From Lachnospiraceae bacterium (GTDB lineage: Bacteria > Bacillota > Clostridia > Lachnospirales > Lachnospiraceae), in assembly GCA_029012365.1 (NCBI GenBank), contig JAQXLY010000017.1, positions 1-46,346 of the forward strand: a DNA stretch of 46,346 bases, written 5' to 3'. A program made the translations under genes and the position numbers. Below are positions 26,518 to 36,000 of this stretch, in pieces. Position 1 is the stretch's first letter. Every line of letters begins with the position of its first letter. The notes under the pieces were generated by a model. It was not told the DNA's origin. It made no database searches and worked only from the letters and a program-made list of their open reading frames with translations.

Positions 26518-28065
26518 ATGTTAGTGAGGATTATTCTGCTGATTGTCTTTTTCGGCACTATGGTAGGAGTCGGCTTTTATTCCAGAAAGCATGCTACCGA
26601 TGTAAACGGCTTTGTTCTCGGCGGACGGGGGGTAGGACCGTGGCTTACGGCGTTTGCATACGGTACATCTTATTTTTCGGCAGTAGTTTTTGTAGGATAT
26701 GCGGGACAGTTCGGATGGAAATACGGTATGTCGGCTACCTGGATTGGAATCGGAAATGCATTAATCGGTTCTCTGCTTGCATGGGCAGTGCTGGGACGGC
26801 GTACCCGTATTATGAGTAAGCATTTTTCAGCAAGTACCATGCCGGACTTTTTCGGAAAGCGCTATGACAGTAATACTCTTCGTATTGCTGCTTCGGTGAT
26901 TTCCTTTGTTTTCCTGATTCCGTACACGGCATCGGTATATAACGGTTTGTCACGTTTGTTCGGAATGGCATTTGATATTCCGTATACGGCCTGTGTTGTT
27001 GCAATGGCGGTTCTCACCGGTGTGTACGTCATTCTTGGCGGCTATATGGCAACGGCTATCAATGACTTTATTCAGGGTATTGTAATGCTATTTGGTATTG
27101 TTGCAGTTATTGTGGCGGTGTTAAACGGTCAGGGCGGCTTCCTTTCTGCGGTAAAGAAGCTGGCGGAATTTGAGAGTGATGTGGCTATTACGGCAGGACA
27201 GAAGGGGGCATTTACCTCTTTCTTTGGACCGGACCCTTTAAATCTTCTCGGAGTTGTTATACTAACTTCCCTCGGAACATGGGGGCTTCCGCAGATGGTA
27301 CATAAGTTTTACGCAATCAAGGATGAAAAGGCAGTCCGTACCGGTACGATTATTTCTACTTTGTTTGCGGTGGTGATTTCCTGCGGCTGCTATTTTCTCG
27401 GTGGCTTCGGTCGTTTGTTTAATTCGCCGCAGATATATAATGAAAGCGGAAAGATTGTATATGATGCCATTGTACCGACGATGCTTTCCAAATTACCGGA
27501 TATTTTAATCGGTATTGTGATTGTACTTGTTCTTTCGGCATCTATGTCCACGCTTTCTTCTCTTGTGCTGACTTCCAGCTCTACATTGACTCTGGATGTC
27601 ATTAAGGGCAGCATTGTAAAGAAGATGAGTGAGAAAAAGCAGCTTCTTTGCATGCGTATTTTGTTAGTATTCTTTATTGTAGTGTCGGTAGTAATAGCTC
27701 TGGACCCGCCGACCTTTATCGCACAGCTTATGGGCATTTCATGGGGAGCACTTGCCGGTGCGTTCCTTGCACCTTTCCTGTACGGTCTGTACTGGAAGGG
27801 CGTAACGAAGGCTGCGGTCTGGGCAAGCTTTGCAACCGGAGTCGGAATTACCGTATCAAATATGTTCTTTAAATTTATTGCATCTCCGATAAATGCAGGA
27901 GCGGTTGCAATGGTTGCAGGTCTGATTGTGGTGCCGGTTGTTAGTATTATTACTCCAAAGATGAGGAAAGAGGCTGTGGACGAATGCTTTGCCTGCTACG
28001 AGCAGAAGGGAGTAGTAGAGAATAAAATAGCGCTTCCGAGTGAAGAAAATGCTGTTGGAAAATAA
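26518..28065 (+). CDS. Sodium:solute symporter (SSS family)
   Basis: 515 residues, about 13 membrane helices. SSS features: FYSRKHATDVNGFVLGGRGVG at the first loop, the ISFVFLIPYTASVYNGL segment and LVLSASMSTLSSLVLTSSS, where Ser/Thr residues form the sodium site. It imports a small organic solute with sodium; panthothenate, proline and carboxylates are all known substrates and this one is not identified. Start 26518 follows AAAGGAGAAGGG. A longer frame reaches 26221 but lies inside the amidohydrolase gene and before the promoter. Placement after the ior-paaK genes raises the option of aromatic acid uptake. Confidence 0.88.
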   Translation: MLVRIILLIVFFGTMVGVGFYSRKHATDVNGFVLGGRGVGPWLTAFAYGTSYFSAVVFVGYAGQFGWKYGMSATWIGIGNALIGSLLAWAVLGRRTRIMSKHFSASTMPDFFGKRYDSNTLRIAASVISFVFLIPYTASVYNGLSRLFGMAFDIPYTACVVAMAVLTGVYVILGGYMATAINDFIQGIVMLFGIVAVIVAVLNGQGGFLSAVKKLAEFESDVAITAGQKGAFTSFFGPDPLNLLGVVILTSLGTWGLPQMVHKFYAIKDEKAVRTGTIISTLFAVVISCGCYFLGGFGRLFNSPQIYNESGKIVYDAIVPTMLSKLPDILIGIVIVLVLSASMSTLSSLVLTSSSTLTLDVIKGSIVKKMSEKKQLLCMRILLVFFIVVSVVIALDPPTFIAQLMGISWGALAGAFLAPFLYGLYWKGVTKAAVWASFATGVGITVSNMFFKFIASPINAGAVAMVAGLIVVPVVSIITPKMRKEAVDECFACYEQKGVVENKIALPSEENAVGK

Positions 28066-28084
28066 GGTTTTCTTTTTAAAATTA

Positions 28085-28113
28085 TTGAAATAATTAATAA
28101 AAAGATGTAAAAT
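28085..28113 (+). promoter_or_regulatory. Promoter for the cell-wall amidase
   Basis: TTGAAA (28085-28090), 17-base spacer, TAAAAT (28108-28113), about 65 bases before the start codon. An AT-rich dyad at about 28073-28106, with no T run, overlaps it. Confidence 0.6.
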
Positions 28114-28178
28114 GTATCGTGTGTCCGGGGTTCAAACCTATACAGCACCGATAATAATATTTCACAGAGGATTACATA

Positions 28179-29402
28179 ATGAGTTCCGCAAAGAAATCAA
28201 AGGGTTCAAAGAAGAAAAGAAAAGCAAACAGGGTAAACGAAATACGAAAAGCAAGTGATATAAAAGAAACAGAAGATATAACAAAGCAGGAAGGTACTTC
28301 AGAAGCAAAGGAAGAGTTGCAAACTCGGATTATTCCGGGAGAAGCTCAGCAGAAACAAAAAGGTAAGTATTCTGAAAAGCTACACCTCTTTGCAAAGCAT
28401 ATTTTGTCGCTTTGCAGTGCCGTGGAACAGAAATGCATATCAGGTCTAAAACATATAAAAGTAAAGGCTTCTGATTTGCAAAACGAAACAAAAGGAGTGT
28501 TGCTTATTTCTTCTGTTATTGTAGTAGCACTATTTATTACCGTAATTACACTTGGGGTTCGTCTTTGTAAAGTGACAAATGAGTTGAAGGCTGTTCAGGT
28601 GATGTCAACAAACCTGCAGGAAGAGCTTACCAGGTCACAGTCGGAACAACAGAAAAAAGCTATAGTATCAGAAAAAGGAGATGTACCTGATAAAAACGTG
28701 TTGGAAATGATTCCGACCCAACAGGTCGCACAGGAGTCGACAGAGAAGCCGTCACCTACTCAGACACCGGAATTGACAGAGAAGCCGACACCTACCCAAA
28801 CACCGAAGTCACAGAATTACATTGTCTGTGTGGATGCGGGACACGGTGATTGGGATGGCGGTGCGGTATTACGTGAAGACGGAATAGAAAAAAGAATAGA
28901 AAAGGAGGACAATCTCCGGCTGGCCTTGTTATTCCGGGATGCTCTGAAGGAGTACGGAATCGAGGTTGTAATGACAAGAGAGACGGATGTCTTTCTGGAG
29001 CTTTCGGAACGTACCGATATTGCCAACGCAGCGAATGCAGATGCATTAATCTCGTTTCATCGTAACTCCTTTAACGGAGAGAATGAGGTGAGTGGCATAG
29101 AGTTCTGGATTCACAGCAGCAGACCGGAGGGCGCAGATACTCTGGCACAAAGTATGCTGGATGCTGTTATGCAGGTCGGGGGTATGAAAAACCGTGGTGT
29201 GAAGAGCGGTGCTATGTCAGGTTCAAAGGATAATTATGCGATTAACCGGGCTGCTAATATGACCAGTATGATTGTTGAATTTGGATTTATAACAAGTCAG
29301 TCGGATAACGCTGCATATGATGCGAATGGGGAAGTCTATGCAAAGGAGATGGCGAAGGCGGTATATGAATGGCTGGAAGCACAGGAAGCAGATGGGCAAT
29401 AA
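28179..29402 (+). CDS. Membrane-anchored N-acetylmuramoyl-L-alanine amidase (Amidase_3)
   Basis: 407 residues. The cytoplasmic N-terminus is very Lys-rich, then one membrane helix (about 107-130, LLISSVIVVALFITVITLGV) and a short coiled coil. A Pro/Thr-rich stalk (EKPSPTQTPELTEKPTPTQT) leads to the catalytic domain (about 213-400). Zinc and catalytic residues are present: His in VDAGHGDWDGG, Glu in EKEDNLRL, His in ISFHRNSF and Glu in MIVEFGF. It cuts the amide bond between muramic acid and the stem peptide outside the membrane. A single gene with its own promoter and a strong terminator; the stalk suggests action in the outer wall layers. Confidence 0.92.
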   Translation: MSSAKKSKGSKKKRKANRVNEIRKASDIKETEDITKQEGTSEAKEELQTRIIPGEAQQKQKGKYSEKLHLFAKHILSLCSAVEQKCISGLKHIKVKASDLQNETKGVLLISSVIVVALFITVITLGVRLCKVTNELKAVQVMSTNLQEELTRSQSEQQKKAIVSEKGDVPDKNVLEMIPTQQVAQESTEKPSPTQTPELTEKPTPTQTPKSQNYIVCVDAGHGDWDGGAVLREDGIEKRIEKEDNLRLALLFRDALKEYGIEVVMTRETDVFLELSERTDIANAANADALISFHRNSFNGENEVSGIEFWIHSSRPEGADTLAQSMLDAVMQVGGMKNRGVKSGAMSGSKDNYAINRAANMTSMIVEFGFITSQSDNAAYDANGEVYAKEMAKAVYEWLEAQEADGQ

Positions 29403-29429
29403 ATTGAATATGTGATGATGAGCAAAGGG

Positions 29430-29473
29430 CTGTCGCATTTACGATTAAAAATCGTAGATGTGGCAGTTTTTTT
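29430..29473 (+). terminator. Rho-independent terminator after the amidase
   Basis: Seventeen-base arms (29430-29446 and 29450-29466) pair fully, with three G-U pairs, and are followed by T7. The T run is shared with the first half-site of the Pho box. Confidence 0.92.
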
Positions 29474-29510
29474 ACACGGATTTTACATGGGCATGCGGTA
29501 GTTCTTTACA
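29471..29510 (+). promoter_or_regulatory. Candidate Pho box upstream of pstS
   Basis: TTTACA at 29471-29476 and TTTACA at 29482-29487 are separated by five bases, the 11-base period of the PhoP TTAACA repeat in Firmicutes. A third TTTACA at 29505-29510 lies 23 bases further and may serve as the -35 region; no clear -10 box follows. Placement right before the pst-phoPR operon supports control by PhoP. Confidence 0.6.
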
Positions 29511-29561
29511 GGGGAGTGCTACACTTAGTCTTGTAATCAAGAAAAGATGGAGGGTAAAAAA

Positions 29562-30374
29562 ATGAGAATGATGAAAAAGATGATAAGTGTACTTGTAGCA
29601 GCAGGAATGCTTGCAGCGGTAACCGCAGGATGCGGCAACTCCGAAAAGACAGTGGCAACCGATGGCTCCACATCTATGGAAAAGGTGATTGGTGCGTTGG
29701 GCGAAGCATTCATGGAAGCGAATGAGGGAGTCAGCTTTACCTATAATCCTACCGGTTCCGGAACAGGAATTACCGCAGTATCCGAAGACAGATGTGATAT
29801 CGGACTTTCCAGCAGAGCATTAAAGGATACGGAAAAGGAATCCGGACTTACGGAGACGGTACTGGCATATGACGGAATCGCAATTATTGTAAATCCACAG
29901 AATCCGGTTGCCGATTTGGAGGTAGAAACCGTTGCGAAAATTTACACCGGAGAGATTAAAAACTGGAGTGAGGTTGGCGGAAACGATGCGGAAATCGTTT
30001 TAATCGGAAGAGAAGCAGGAAGCGGAACCAGAGATGGTTTTGAATCAATCACGGGAACAAAGGAAAAGTGTGTATATCGTCAGGAGCTTACTTCTACCGG
30101 TGATGTGATTACCACTGTCGCACAAAATCCGGATGCAATCGGATATGCATCCCTAGCATCGGTAAAGGATAGTGTGAAGGCCTTAAAGATTGGAGGAGTC
30201 ACACCGTCGGAAAAAACAATCAAGGACGGAAGCTATGTAATTCAAAGACCGTTCGTTCTTGTAACAAAGACAGATAAGAAGCTTTCAAAAACGGCACAGA
30301 AATTCTTTGACTGGGCACTATCCGCAGAAGCAAACGATATTATTACCGCGGCAGGTGCAGTACCGGTAAACTAG
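29562..30374 (+). CDS. pstS: Phosphate-binding lipoprotein of the Pst transporter
   Basis: 270 residues. The lipoprotein signal ends in VTAGC (Cys24). Phosphate-site motifs: DGSTSMEKVIGALGEAF near the N-terminus, NPTGSGTGITAV and REAGSGTRDGFESI. It captures phosphate outside the membrane and passes it to PstCA. Start 29562 follows GGAGGG; the in-frame ATG at 29547 lies in that ribosome site. It is the first gene of a complete pst-phoU-phoPR run behind a candidate Pho box. A stable hairpin separates it from pstC. Confidence 0.95.
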   Translation: MRMMKKMISVLVAAGMLAAVTAGCGNSEKTVATDGSTSMEKVIGALGEAFMEANEGVSFTYNPTGSGTGITAVSEDRCDIGLSSRALKDTEKESGLTETVLAYDGIAIIVNPQNPVADLEVETVAKIYTGEIKNWSEVGGNDAEIVLIGREAGSGTRDGFESITGTKEKCVYRQELTSTGDVITTVAQNPDAIGYASLASVKDSVKALKIGGVTPSEKTIKDGSYVIQRPFVLVTKTDKKLSKTAQKFFDWALSAEANDIITAAGAVPVN

Positions 30375-30410
30375 AAAACCGACAGGACGGAGTAAACATT
30401 AAAAAACATA

Positions 30411-30429
30411 GCGGTGGGAAGACCACCGC
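30411..30429 (+). other. Hairpin between pstS and pstC
   Basis: GCGGTGG (30411-30417) and CCACCGC (30423-30429) form a perfect seven-base stem with a five-base loop and no T run. Such hairpins often protect the 3' end of the abundant binding-protein mRNA and lower downstream expression. Confidence 0.65.
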
Positions 30430-30450
30430 ATGTTGTCTATGGAGAAAAAA

Positions 30451-31320
30451 ATGAAAAGAAAAAAGAATACGGTAGAAAATGTAATACATGGTATATTTCT
30501 GATTCTTGGATTAATAACAGTGGCATCCGTACTTCTGATTACGATTTATCTTGTGATTTCCGGTATTCCTGCAATAAGAGAAATAGGATTGTTTGAGTTT
30601 TTACTCGGAGCAAAGTGGGAATCGACCGCAGCAGAGCCGAAATTCGGGATATTACCGTTTATCCTGACCAGCGTGTACGGAACCGCAGGTGCAATCTTAA
30701 TCGGAACACCGGTTGGTTTTTTCACAGCGGTATATCTTTCAAAGTTTGCACCGGAGCGGGTAAAAAGAGTGGTAGAGACGGCTGTCAGTCTTCTTGCGGG
30801 AATTCCGTCGGTAGTATACGGACTGGTGGGAATGCTGGTACTTGTACCTGCAATACGAAAGCTGTTTCATGTACCGGATGGGGCAAGTCTTCTTGCGGCA
30901 ATTATTGTACTCGCGGTAATGGTGCTGCCCTCTATTATAAAGGTATCTCTGACTTCGCTTTCGGCGGTTCCGAAGGAGTACGAGGAGGGCTCTCTGGCGC
31001 TCGGAGCGACACCGGTTGAAACCTGCTTTAAGGTATCGGTCCCGGCGGCAAAGAGCGGAATCGCGGCAGCGATTGTTTTAGGTGTCGGAAGAGCAATCGG
31101 GGAAGCAATGGCGGTGATGATGGTATCCGGCAATGTGCCTAATATGCCGTCCCTGTTTGAAAGTGTGCGCTTTCTGACTACGGCAGTGGCAAGTGAAATG
31201 TCATATTCCTCCGGTTTGCAAAGACAGGCTCTCTTTTCTGTCGCACTTGTGCTGTTTGTCTTTATTATGTTAATCAATGCAACGTTGAATTTCTTATTAA
31301 AACGTCAGAAGGAGAGGTAG
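30451..31320 (+). CDS. pstC: Phosphate ABC transporter permease PstC
   Basis: 289 residues with about six membrane helices and the binding-protein-dependent transport fold: FGILPFILTSVYGTAGAI, the PSVVYGLVG motif and the EAA-type loop LSAVPKEYEEGSLALGATPVE. It forms the phosphate channel with PstA. Start 30451 was chosen for GGAG at 30441-30444; ATGs at 30430 and 30439 are possible, but the first abuts the hairpin. One base separates its stop from the pstA start. Confidence 0.95.
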   Translation: MKRKKNTVENVIHGIFLILGLITVASVLLITIYLVISGIPAIREIGLFEFLLGAKWESTAAEPKFGILPFILTSVYGTAGAILIGTPVGFFTAVYLSKFAPERVKRVVETAVSLLAGIPSVVYGLVGMLVLVPAIRKLFHVPDGASLLAAIIVLAVMVLPSIIKVSLTSLSAVPKEYEEGSLALGATPVETCFKVSVPAAKSGIAAAIVLGVGRAIGEAMAVMMVSGNVPNMPSLFESVRFLTTAVASEMSYSSGLQRQALFSVALVLFVFIMLINATLNFLLKRQKER

Positions 31321-31321
31321 T

Positions 31322-32185
31322 ATGGAACATAAAAAGAGCGGAGCCGGGCGAAAAATTTACGGAATGTTAATGCGCTTTCTTATGATAGCTTCGGCGGCAG
31401 TTACGAGCCTGTTGGTAATCTTTATGATTATTTATGTTTTGTGCAAGGGGATTCCCTACATCACATGGGAGCTTATTTCAACAAAGCCAAGCTATCTTTC
31501 GGGAAAAATCGGGATTTTGCCGGATATATTAAACACGGTGTATATTATTCTGGCTACTTTGCTTATTGTACTTCCTCTCGGTGTCGGGGCGGCGGTCTAT
31601 TTGACGGAATACGCGAAAAACCGGAGAGTTGTAGGAATCATAGAATATGCGGCGGAGACGTTATCCGGAATTCCGTCGATTATTTACGGGCTGGTAGGAA
31701 TGCTGCTTTTTTGCCGTTTTTTTAATATGAAGACCTCTTTGTTAGCAGGGGCGTGTACACTCGTAATCATGAATCTTCCTACGGTAATGAGGACAACACA
31801 GGAAAGCTTAAAAACAGTACCGCAGGGCTACAGGGAAGGAGCCTTCGGACTCGGAGCCGGGAAATGGAGAGTGATTCGTACCGTGGTGCTTCCGGAGTGC
31901 ATAGACGGTATTATTACAGGCTGTATTCTTTCCGTGGGAAGAATTCTCGGAGAATCTGCGGCACTTCTCTTTACCGCAGGATTTGCACATGCTTTAAACG
32001 GAATTTTTGAAGGGTTAGTAAGCTCCGGCGCGACACTGACGGTTGCGTTATACGTATATGCGAAGGAGCAGGGAGAATTCGAAGTAGCTTTTGCCATTGC
32101 CGCAATTTTAATGGTACTTACATTTGCAATGAATATGATTGCGGATTTGACAGGAAAGTATTTCAAAAAAAGGAGAAATGCATGA
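31322..32185 (+). CDS. pstA: Phosphate ABC transporter permease PstA
   Basis: 287 residues, about six helices, with the same fold as Pst[32 protein letters not shown] and the cytoplasmic loop [20 protein letters not shown], which contacts the ATPase. AAGGAGAGG precedes the start. It overlaps pstB by four bases. Confidence 0.95.
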   Translation: MEHKKSGAGRKIYGMLMRFLMIASAAVTSLLVIFMIIYVLCKGIPYITWELISTKPSYLSGKIGILPDILNTVYIILATLLIVLPLGVGAAVYLTEYAKNRRVVGIIEYAAETLSGIPSIIYGLVGMLLFCRFFNMKTSLLAGACTLVIMNLPTVMRTTQESLKTVPQGYREGAFGLGAGKWRVIRTVVLPECIDGIITGCILSVGRILGESAALLFTAGFAHALNGIFEGLVSSGATLTVALYVYAKEQGEFEVAFAIAAILMVLTFAMNMIADLTGKYFKKRRNA

Positions 32186-32937
32186 GTAGTATTATTTCTG
32201 TGAAGAATTTGAATTTGTGGTATACAAATTCACAGGCATTAAAGAACATTAATATCGAAATAGAGAAAAATGCAATTACAGCGTTAATCGGTCCTTCCGG
32301 CTGTGGCAAATCGACTTTTTTAAAGACCCTGAATCGTATGAATGATTTGATTTCCGGAGTCAGAATCGAAGGAAAGCTTACATACGGGGATACGGATATT
32401 TTTGAAAAGGGACTGGACGTAAATGAGCTGCGGAGGGAAATCGGAATGGTATTCCAGAAGCCGAATCCGTTTCCTATGAGTATTTACGACAATATTGCAT
32501 ACGGGCCGAGAATTCATGGTATAAAGAGCCGGGTGAAGCTGGATGAGATTGTGGAGGAATCCCTGCGCGATGCGGCAATCTGGGACGAAGTGAAGGACCG
32601 TTTAAAAAAATCCGCACTGGGACTTTCCGGCGGACAGCAGCAGCGTCTTTGTATCGCAAGAGCATTAGCGGTAAAACCGCAGATTCTTTTGATGGATGAA
32701 CCAACCAGTGCTTTGGATCCGATTTCCACATCTAAGATAGAAGACCTTGCGTCAGAGCTGAAAAACAAGTATACTATAATTATAGTAACTCACAATATGC
32801 AGCAGGCAGCAAGAATCTCTGATTATACCGCATTTTTTCTTCTTGGAGAGCTGGTGGAATACGGGAATACCGATACCATTTTTTCTGTTCCGAAGGATAA
32901 GCGTACAGAAGACTATATTACGGGGAGGTTCGGCTGA
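32182..32937 (+). CDS. pstB: Phosphate ABC transporter ATPase PstB
   Basis: 251 residues. Walker [11 protein letters not shown]-loop [12 protein letters not shown] (PstB-specific), signature [15 protein letters not shown], Walker [14 protein letters not shown] and H-loop [11 protein letters not shown]. It powers phosphate import. The stop shares one base with the phoU start (TGATG), so translation is coupled. Confidence 0.97.
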   Translation: MSSIISVKNLNLWYTNSQALKNINIEIEKNAITALIGPSGCGKSTFLKTLNRMNDLISGVRIEGKLTYGDTDIFEKGLDVNELRREIGMVFQKPNPFPMSIYDNIAYGPRIHGIKSRVKLDEIVEESLRDAAIWDEVKDRLKKSALGLSGGQQQRLCIARALAVKPQILLMDEPTSALDPISTSKIEDLASELKNKYTIIIVTHNMQQAARISDYTAFFLLGELVEYGNTDTIFSVPKDKRTEDYITGRFG

Positions 32938-33584
32938 TGAGAGAACGCTATCATGAGCAGTTACATATGCTTAACAGAAAGATGATTGAAATGGGAGCAC
33001 TGTGTGAAAAGGTAATAGAGCTTGCATGCACCGCGCTGCTTGCGGGTGATGGCAGCAAGGCTTGTGAGGTACAGCCTTTCGCACGTCAGATTGATCAGAT
33101 GGAGAGAGAAATCGAGTCCATTTGTCTGAAGCTTTTGTTACAACAGCAGCCGGTTGCCGGAGATTTAAGGCAGATTTCGGCTGCATTAAAAATGATTACG
33201 GATATGGAACGTATCGGGGATCAGGCTGAGGATATTGCCGAGATTATCACGTTTCTAAACGGAAGAACCGGAGCGGAATGTGAAGATATCAGGCGGATGG
33301 CGGATGCTGCCATTAAGATGGTAAGTGAAAGTGTTGATGCTTATGTCAGACAGGATGTTGTACTTGCAAAAGCGGTGGAAAAGCAGGATGATATAGTGGA
33401 CGATTGCTTTGTCAGAGTAAAGAATACTTTGATTCGGATGATTTCCGAAAATATGGCGGACGGCGAATATGCTCTTGATTTACTTATGATTGCAAAGTAT
33501 TTTGAAAGAATCGGAGACCATGCGGTAAATATTGCCGAGTGGACTGAGTTTTCCGTAACCGGGGTACGTGAAGGAGACGAATAA
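32937..33584 (+). CDS. phoU: Phosphate signalling regulator PhoU
   Basis: 215 residues in two PhoU helical bundles. The metal-binding acidic motifs appear as MITDMERIGDQAEDIAE in the first repeat and AKYFERIGDHAVNIAEW in the second. PhoU links the Pst transporter to the PhoR kinase and turns signalling off when phosphate is plentiful. The one-base overlap with pstB and the close phoP gene fit a single operon. Confidence 0.95.
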   Translation: MRERYHEQLHMLNRKMIEMGALCEKVIELACTALLAGDGSKACEVQPFARQIDQMEREIESICLKLLLQQQPVAGDLRQISAALKMITDMERIGDQAEDIAEIITFLNGRTGAECEDIRRMADAAIKMVSESVDAYVRQDVVLAKAVEKQDDIVDDCFVRVKNTLIRMISENMADGEYALDLLMIAKYFERIGDHAVNIAEWTEFSVTGVREGDE

Positions 33585-33586
33585 TT

Positions 33587-34264
33587 ATGATTTGGTGTGT
33601 AGATGATGATGCGACAATCCGGGATATTGAGGTATATACATTAGTATCGACCGGGTTTCAGGCAGAAGGGTTTGCAGACGGAAAAAGTATGTTGGAAGCA
33701 CTGAAAAAGAATAAGCCGGAGCTGATTGTATTAGATATTATGCTGCCCGGTGAGGACGGTGTGGAAATCTTAAGGAAGCTGCGCGAGAATCCCGAAACCA
33801 AAAAAATACCGGTGATTATGGCAACGGCAAAGGGAACCGAAATGGATAAAATCCAAAGTCTGGACCTTGGGGCGGATGATTATCTTGTAAAGCCGTTCGG
33901 AGTAATGGAAATGGTGTCGCGTATCAAGGCTGTGCTCCGCAGGTGTGACAGCGGGGAGAAGGAACATACGCTTTTGTCTGTCGGAGAAATTACACTGAAT
34001 CAAAGTGAGCATGTAGTGGCGGTTGCCGGAGAACGGGTTGCCCTGACATTAAAGGAATATGAGATTTTACGTCTTTTTTTAGAAAATCCGGGGATGGTTT
34101 TTTCTCGTGAAAAGCTTTTGTCAAAAGTATGGGGAGTGGATTATATGGGAGAAACAAGAACGGTTGACATGCATATAAAAACATTACGCCAGAAGCTCGG
34201 AGAATACGGCAGTATGATTAAAACAGTGATTGGCGTAGGATATCGTCTGGAGGGAGAAAAATGA
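33587..34264 (+). CDS. phoP: OmpR-family phosphate response regulator
   Basis: 225 residues. The receiver has acidic pair CVDDDAT, phosphoacceptor Asp in IVLDIMLPGEDG and Lys in DYLVKPFG. The winged-helix C-terminus includes ALTLKEYEILRLF and TRTVDMHIKTLRQKL. It should activate pst and other phosphate-starvation genes by binding TTAACA-like repeats such as those at 29471. GAAGGAGA precedes the start. It overlaps the kinase gene by four bases. The name phoP (or phoB) rests on context. Confidence 0.92.
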   Translation: MIWCVDDDATIRDIEVYTLVSTGFQAEGFADGKSMLEALKKNKPELIVLDIMLPGEDGVEILRKLRENPETKKIPVIMATAKGTEMDKIQSLDLGADDYLVKPFGVMEMVSRIKAVLRRCDSGEKEHTLLSVGEITLNQSEHVVAVAGERVALTLKEYEILRLFLENPGMVFSREKLLSKVWGVDYMGETRTVDMHIKTLRQKLGEYGSMIKTVIGVGYRLEGEK

Positions 34265-35916
34265 CAAAACGAATCTTTCGTTCGATTTTACTGGTAGCGT
34301 CTACGGTGCTGCTGTTAAGTCTTGTAGCGGTTATGGGGGTAATATATAATCATTTTTCCGAGGTACAGAGGGAACGGCTGGTGGCAGAGGCAAATCTTGC
34401 CGTACAGGGAGTGGAATTAAGCGGGGAAGCCTATCTGAAAGGACTTTTGACAGATGAGTTCCGACTCACATGGATAGCAGAGGACGGCAGCGTTTTATTT
34501 GATACCCAGGTGACAGCGGAAGAAATGGATAATCATGTGAACAGGGAAGAGATATATGAAGCATTCAGGACAGGAACCGGTGAAAGCTCCCGTTATTCGG
34601 ATACCCTGATGGAAAAAACGCTGTATTATGCGAAACGTTTATCAGACGGAACGGTACTTCGTATTTCCTCCGGTCTGGCATCGGTATTTCAGCTTTTATT
34701 CCGGCTGCTTGCACCGATTATTACGGTATTTCTCCTTGCGGTTTTATTTTCTGCGGTACTTGCCGGACGTATGGCAAAGCGTATCGTGAATCCGTTAAGC
34801 CGGCTGAATCTGGACAAGCCGTTAGAAAATGAAGCGTATGAGGAGCTGTCTCCGCTTCTCGGAAAAGTGAATAAGCAGCACAAGCAGATTGCGGAGCAGA
34901 TGATTCTGCTCAGACAAAAGGCGGATGAATTTGAACAGATTGTAGCATCCATCAACGAGGGGATTGTTCTGCTTGATGAGCAGGGTGTTGTTATCAGTAT
35001 GAATCCCGCAGCGAAGAGGTTATTCGGCGTTTCCGTAAAATGTACCGGTGCAGACTTTTTTACAGTGGAACGCAGACCGGAAATGTGCCGTGCGATAGAG
35101 CAGGCTATAAATGGCAGAAAGAGTGATTTCCGCATGCAAAAGGGCGGAAAGGAGTATCAGTTTGATGTGAGTCCCATTACCTCCGACGGGAAGATGTTAG
35201 GTATCGTAATTTATGCATTTGATATTACGGAGCATGTACTGGCGGAAAAGAGCAGACAGGAGTTTACCGCAAATGTTTCCCATGAGCTGAAGACACCGCT
35301 GCAGTCCATTATGGGAAGTGCGGAGTTAATGGAAAACGGACTGGTGAAAGATGAGGATATGCCTCGTTTCTTGGACAATATCCGCAGGGAAGCCGGACGT
35401 CTGGTAACATTAATAAACGATATTATTCATTTGTCCGAGCTTGACGGAAACGTGGAAGCGGTAAAGGAGCCTGTAGATTTAGGCGAAGTTGTGAAGGAAG
35501 TGTTTGAAATATTAAAGCCTGTGGCAGAACAGAAAAATGTGACGCTTTCATATGCAGGTGAATCCGTAGAGCTGAGTGGTATCAGACGTTATCTTTATGA
35601 GATTATTTATAATCTGTGTGATAATGCAATCCGCTACAATAAGGAAGGCGGAAGCGTAGAGGTGTTGACCGGACAGAAAGAGGACGGTATCATCTTAAAG
35701 GTTACGGATACCGGTATCGGCATCCCGGAAGAGCATCAGGCGAGAGTGTTTGAACGGTTTTACAGGGTAGATAAGAGTCATTCCAAAGAGACGGGCGGTA
35801 CCGGTCTTGGCCTTTCTATTGTAAAGCATGCGGTCAGACATCAGGGAGGTCAGATAAAGCTTAGCAGCGTACCGGGAGAAGGGACGACGGTGACGGTACT
35901 GTTTTATCCGGCTTGA
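34261..35916 (+). CDS. phoR: PhoR-type sensor histidine kinase
   Basis: 551 residues. Two membrane helices (about 9-29 and 147-168) flank a small extracytoplasmic domain. A linker and a PAS domain (about 220-325, IVASINEGIVLLDEQGVVIS) follow. HisKA has the phospho-His in FTANVSHELKTPLQSIMGS, and HATPase carries the N box IIYNLCDNAIRYNKEG, VTDTGIGIPEEH and GTGLGLSIVKH. This is the usual PhoR plan: it senses phosphate through PhoU/Pst and phosphorylates the partner encoded just upstream. Its last bases hold the promoter of the next gene. Confidence 0.93.
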   Translation: MTKRIFRSILLVASTVLLLSLVAVMGVIYNHFSEVQRERLVAEANLAVQGVELSGEAYLKGLLTDEFRLTWIAEDGSVLFDTQVTAEEMDNHVNREEIYEAFRTGTGESSRYSDTLMEKTLYYAKRLSDGTVLRISSGLASVFQLLFRLLAPIITVFLLAVLFSAVLAGRMAKRIVNPLSRLNLDKPLENEAYEELSPLLGKVNKQHKQIAEQMILLRQKADEFEQIVASINEGIVLLDEQGVVISMNPAAKRLFGVSVKCTGADFFTVERRPEMCRAIEQAINGRKSDFRMQKGGKEYQFDVSPITSDGKMLGIVIYAFDITEHVLAEKSRQEFTANVSHELKTPLQSIMGSAELMENGLVKDEDMPRFLDNIRREAGRLVTLINDIIHLSELDGNVEAVKEPVDLGEVVKEVFEILKPVAEQKNVTLSYAGESVELSGIRRYLYEIIYNLCDNAIRYNKEGGSVEVLTGQKEDGIILKVTDTGIGIPEEHQARVFERFYRVDKSHSKETGGTGLGLSIVKHAVRHQGGQIKLSSVPGEGTTVTVLFYPA

Positions 35917-35941
35917 CGGCATGAAAGGAAACACGTATAAT
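35913..35941 (+). promoter_or_regulatory. Promoter at the end of phoR for the next gene
   Basis: TTGACG (35913-35918), 17-base spacer, TATAAT (35936-35941). The -35 box overlaps the phoR stop codon. A strong match, suggesting the following gene is transcribed on its own. Confidence 0.7.
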
Positions 35942-36000
35942 ATGAATCAATGAAGTAAGATTTGTTTATCTATGGATGTATGGGAGGTGTATTGCGAATT

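Noticed and set aside
28126..28152. A GGTTCAAACC stretch resembling a tRNA T-loop
   Set aside because: No acceptor stem, anticodon arm or D arm can be found around it.
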